NCBI GenBank assembly: GCA_029059965.1
Contig: JAIDUY010000488.1
Coordinates: forward strand, 1-7,439
Origin: Muribaculaceae bacterium
GTDB lineage: Bacteria; Bacteroidota; Bacteroidia; Bacteroidales; Muribaculaceae
Length of the DNA stretch: 7,439 nt
Direction: 5' to 3'
Position 1 is the first letter of the stretch; each line of letters opens with the position of its first letter. Below are positions 6,707 to 7,439 of the stretch, piece by piece. Position numbers and translations under genes: made by a program. The notes under the pieces are model-generated. The model ran no database searches and was not told the origin of the DNA. It saw only the letters and a program-made list of their open reading frames with translations.

Positions 6707-6793
6707 CGGTAACCTAAGTCGGCGTCCTTGCCGGACGCCACGTTGCGGACTATGCGTTGGTCACGGCAACTTCCGCTACGCTGCGGTGTACCG
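6707..6793. other. Possible structured RNA element (three-way junction)
   Basis: CGGTAACC (6707-6714) can pair with GGTGTACCG (6785-6793, one bulged G), enclosing two hairpins. The first is perfect: GGCGTCC (6721-6727) with GGACGCC (6733-6739). The second pairs GCGGA (6745-6749) with TCCGC (6772-6776), and inside it GTTG (6756-6759) with CAAC (6767-6770). No open frame here looks coding on either strand. No promoter that would transcribe it on the + strand was found between the terminator at 6631-6667 and this element, so it may be a repeat-type element or the structure may be chance. I do not recognise a known riboswitch class. Confidence 0.3.
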
Positions 6794-6896
6794 TATTGCC
6801 GAAAATAATCATAACCACTTTCTCCAATTCTCAGGCACCGTGATTTAGGCTTGAGGCTTTTTTTTGCGGGGATGCCACTTTGTCGAAAAAAAACCT

Positions 6897-6923
6897 TATC
6901 TTTGCGGAAATATTCTATTTTTG
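6897..6923 (+). promoter_or_regulatory. Tandem -7 boxes before the sugar transporter gene
   Basis: TATCTTTG (6897-6904) and TATTTTTG (6916-6923) both match TAnnTTTG. The first, with a following CG, is the usual Bacteroidetes form. The nearest upstream TTTG (6879-6882) is only 14 bases before the first box, shorter than the 19-21 norm, and no TTTG is well placed for the second. The first box would give a leader of about 75 bases, the second about 55. An A8 tract at 6886-6893 lies just upstream. A promoter here is likely, but which box is used is uncertain. Confidence 0.6.
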
Positions 6924-6985
6924 CCTTACAGGATACTGAATACAAACCAAAAACATACTTACTACATCCCATTTGTCCCTAAGCC

Positions 6986-7439
6986 ATGAAACAACAACGT
7001 GATCTAAGCTTTTGGAAACTCTGGAACCTAAGCTTCGGGTTCTTCGGCGTTCAGATTGCTTACGCACTGCAGAGTTCGCAGGTGAGCCGCATCTTCTCGA
7101 CTATCGGCGCCGACCCTCATGACCTCAGTTACTTCTGGATTCTTCCGCCCCTGATGGGCCTCATCGTACAGCCTCTTGTAGGCAGCGCCTCCGACCGTAC
7201 CTGGACACGCCTCGGCCGCCGTCTTCCCTATCTGCTGATAGGCGCCGCGGTTGCCATCGTGGTGATGTGCTTCCTGCCCAACGCCGGCTCGCTCGGCCTC
7301 AGCATATCGTCGGCCATCATCTTCGGCCTGATTATGCTCATGCTTCTTGATACCTCCATCAACATGGCCATGCAGCCCTTCAAGATGCTTGTGGGCGACA
7401 TGGTGAACGAGAAGCAGAAATGTCTGGCCTACTCCATCC
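6986..7439 (+). CDS. MFS sugar transporter, SLC45/GPH-like (5' part, runs off the window)
   Basis: The first 151 residues of a major facilitator superfamily transporter are present; the frame is open to the right edge. The start MKQQRDLSFWKLWNLSFGFFG, followed by IAYALQSSQVSRIFSTIGADP, is typical of SLC45-like and GPH-type transporters of Bacteroidetes, several of which are annotated as maltose or other glycoside importers. Hydrophobic helices lie at about 13-30, 48-66, 80-97 and 103-125. The loop after the second helix carries the MFS motif A variant GSASDRTWTRLGRRLPY (66-82), and PFKMLVGDM (131-139) follows the fourth helix. The substrate cannot be told from this part. A disaccharide imported by proton symport is inference from the family. 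The gene has its own promoter region and is unrelated to the operon to the left; partner genes for sugar use may follow outside the window. Confidence 0.85.
   Translation, partial: MKQQRDLSFWKLWNLSFGFFGVQIAYALQSSQVSRIFSTIGADPHDLSYFWILPPLMGLIVQPLVGSASDRTWTRLGRRLPYLLIGAAVAIVVMCFLPNAGSLGLSISSAIIFGLIMLMLLDTSINMAMQPFKMLVGDMVNEKQKCLAYSI

Noticed and set aside
6847..6866. T8 tract as a terminator before the transporter
   Set aside because: AGGCTTGAGGC upstream is a direct, not an inverted, repeat, so no stem forms in front of the T-run.
6622..6972. 116-codon frame on the minus strand across the intergenic region
   Set aside because: It runs through the terminator hairpin, the folded element and the promoter boxes. 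No minus-strand promoter matching the consensus was seen, and the product shows no recognisable motif.
1..7439. CRISPR array, tRNA/rRNA genes, insertion sequence ends or attachment sites
   Set aside because: No regularly spaced repeats, cloverleaf sequence, terminal inverted repeats with a transposase, or duplicated att-like sequence could be found by eye.

Overview
The window reads as chromosomal DNA of a member of the Bacteroidota, most likely order Bacteroidales. Three things support this: (i) promoters with the Bacteroidetes-type pair TTTG and TAnnTTTG, spaced by exactly 20 bases at two places; (ii) the gene order ftsX - DUF3098 - uppP - truB - queA, followed by DUF1599 and a DoxX/MauE-type membrane protein, which is a familiar Bacteroidales neighbourhood; (iii) a C-terminal tail at the left edge that resembles a type IX secretion sorting domain. 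The coding DNA is clearly GC-rich with many C/G third positions, unlike Bacteroides proper. A Muribaculaceae-like genome would fit, but that assignment is inference.

Layout: bases 1-146 are the end of a probably secreted or surface protein, closed by a strong intrinsic terminator (171-207). A consensus promoter (241-272) then starts a compact co-directional operon of seven genes. These are ftsX (321-1196), a DUF3098 membrane protein (1199-1474), uppP (1500-2366), truB (2368-3084), queA (3152-4201), a DUF1599 protein (4214-4759) and a DoxX/MauE-like membrane protein (4749-6008). Spacings are 1-25 bases or overlaps, except for 67 bases holding a hairpin before queA. The operon joins envelope work (divisome permease FtsX, undecaprenyl-pyrophosphate recycling) with tRNA modification (pseudouridine 55, queuosine) and two poorly characterised conserved proteins.

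After the operon, 6009-6985 breaks the pattern of tight genes. It holds (a) a frameshifted C-terminal fragment of what looks like an LTA-synthase/sulfatase-superfamily protein; (b) a transcription unit of about 270 bases with a perfect promoter (6357-6388) and a perfect GAAA-loop terminator (6631-6667), containing a 45-codon ORF or possibly being a non-coding RNA; (c) about 90 bases that can fold as a closed three-way junction (6707-6793); and (d) two tandem -7 boxes leading into the last gene. That gene (6986 to the right edge) is the start of an SLC45/GPH-type major facilitator sugar transporter.

Most of the window is ordinary conserved chromosome. The part worth a second look is 6009-6985: a decayed gene next to a short, cleanly bounded transcript of unknown function and a possible structured RNA. 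I see no CRISPR array, tRNA, rRNA, insertion sequence or phage gene.
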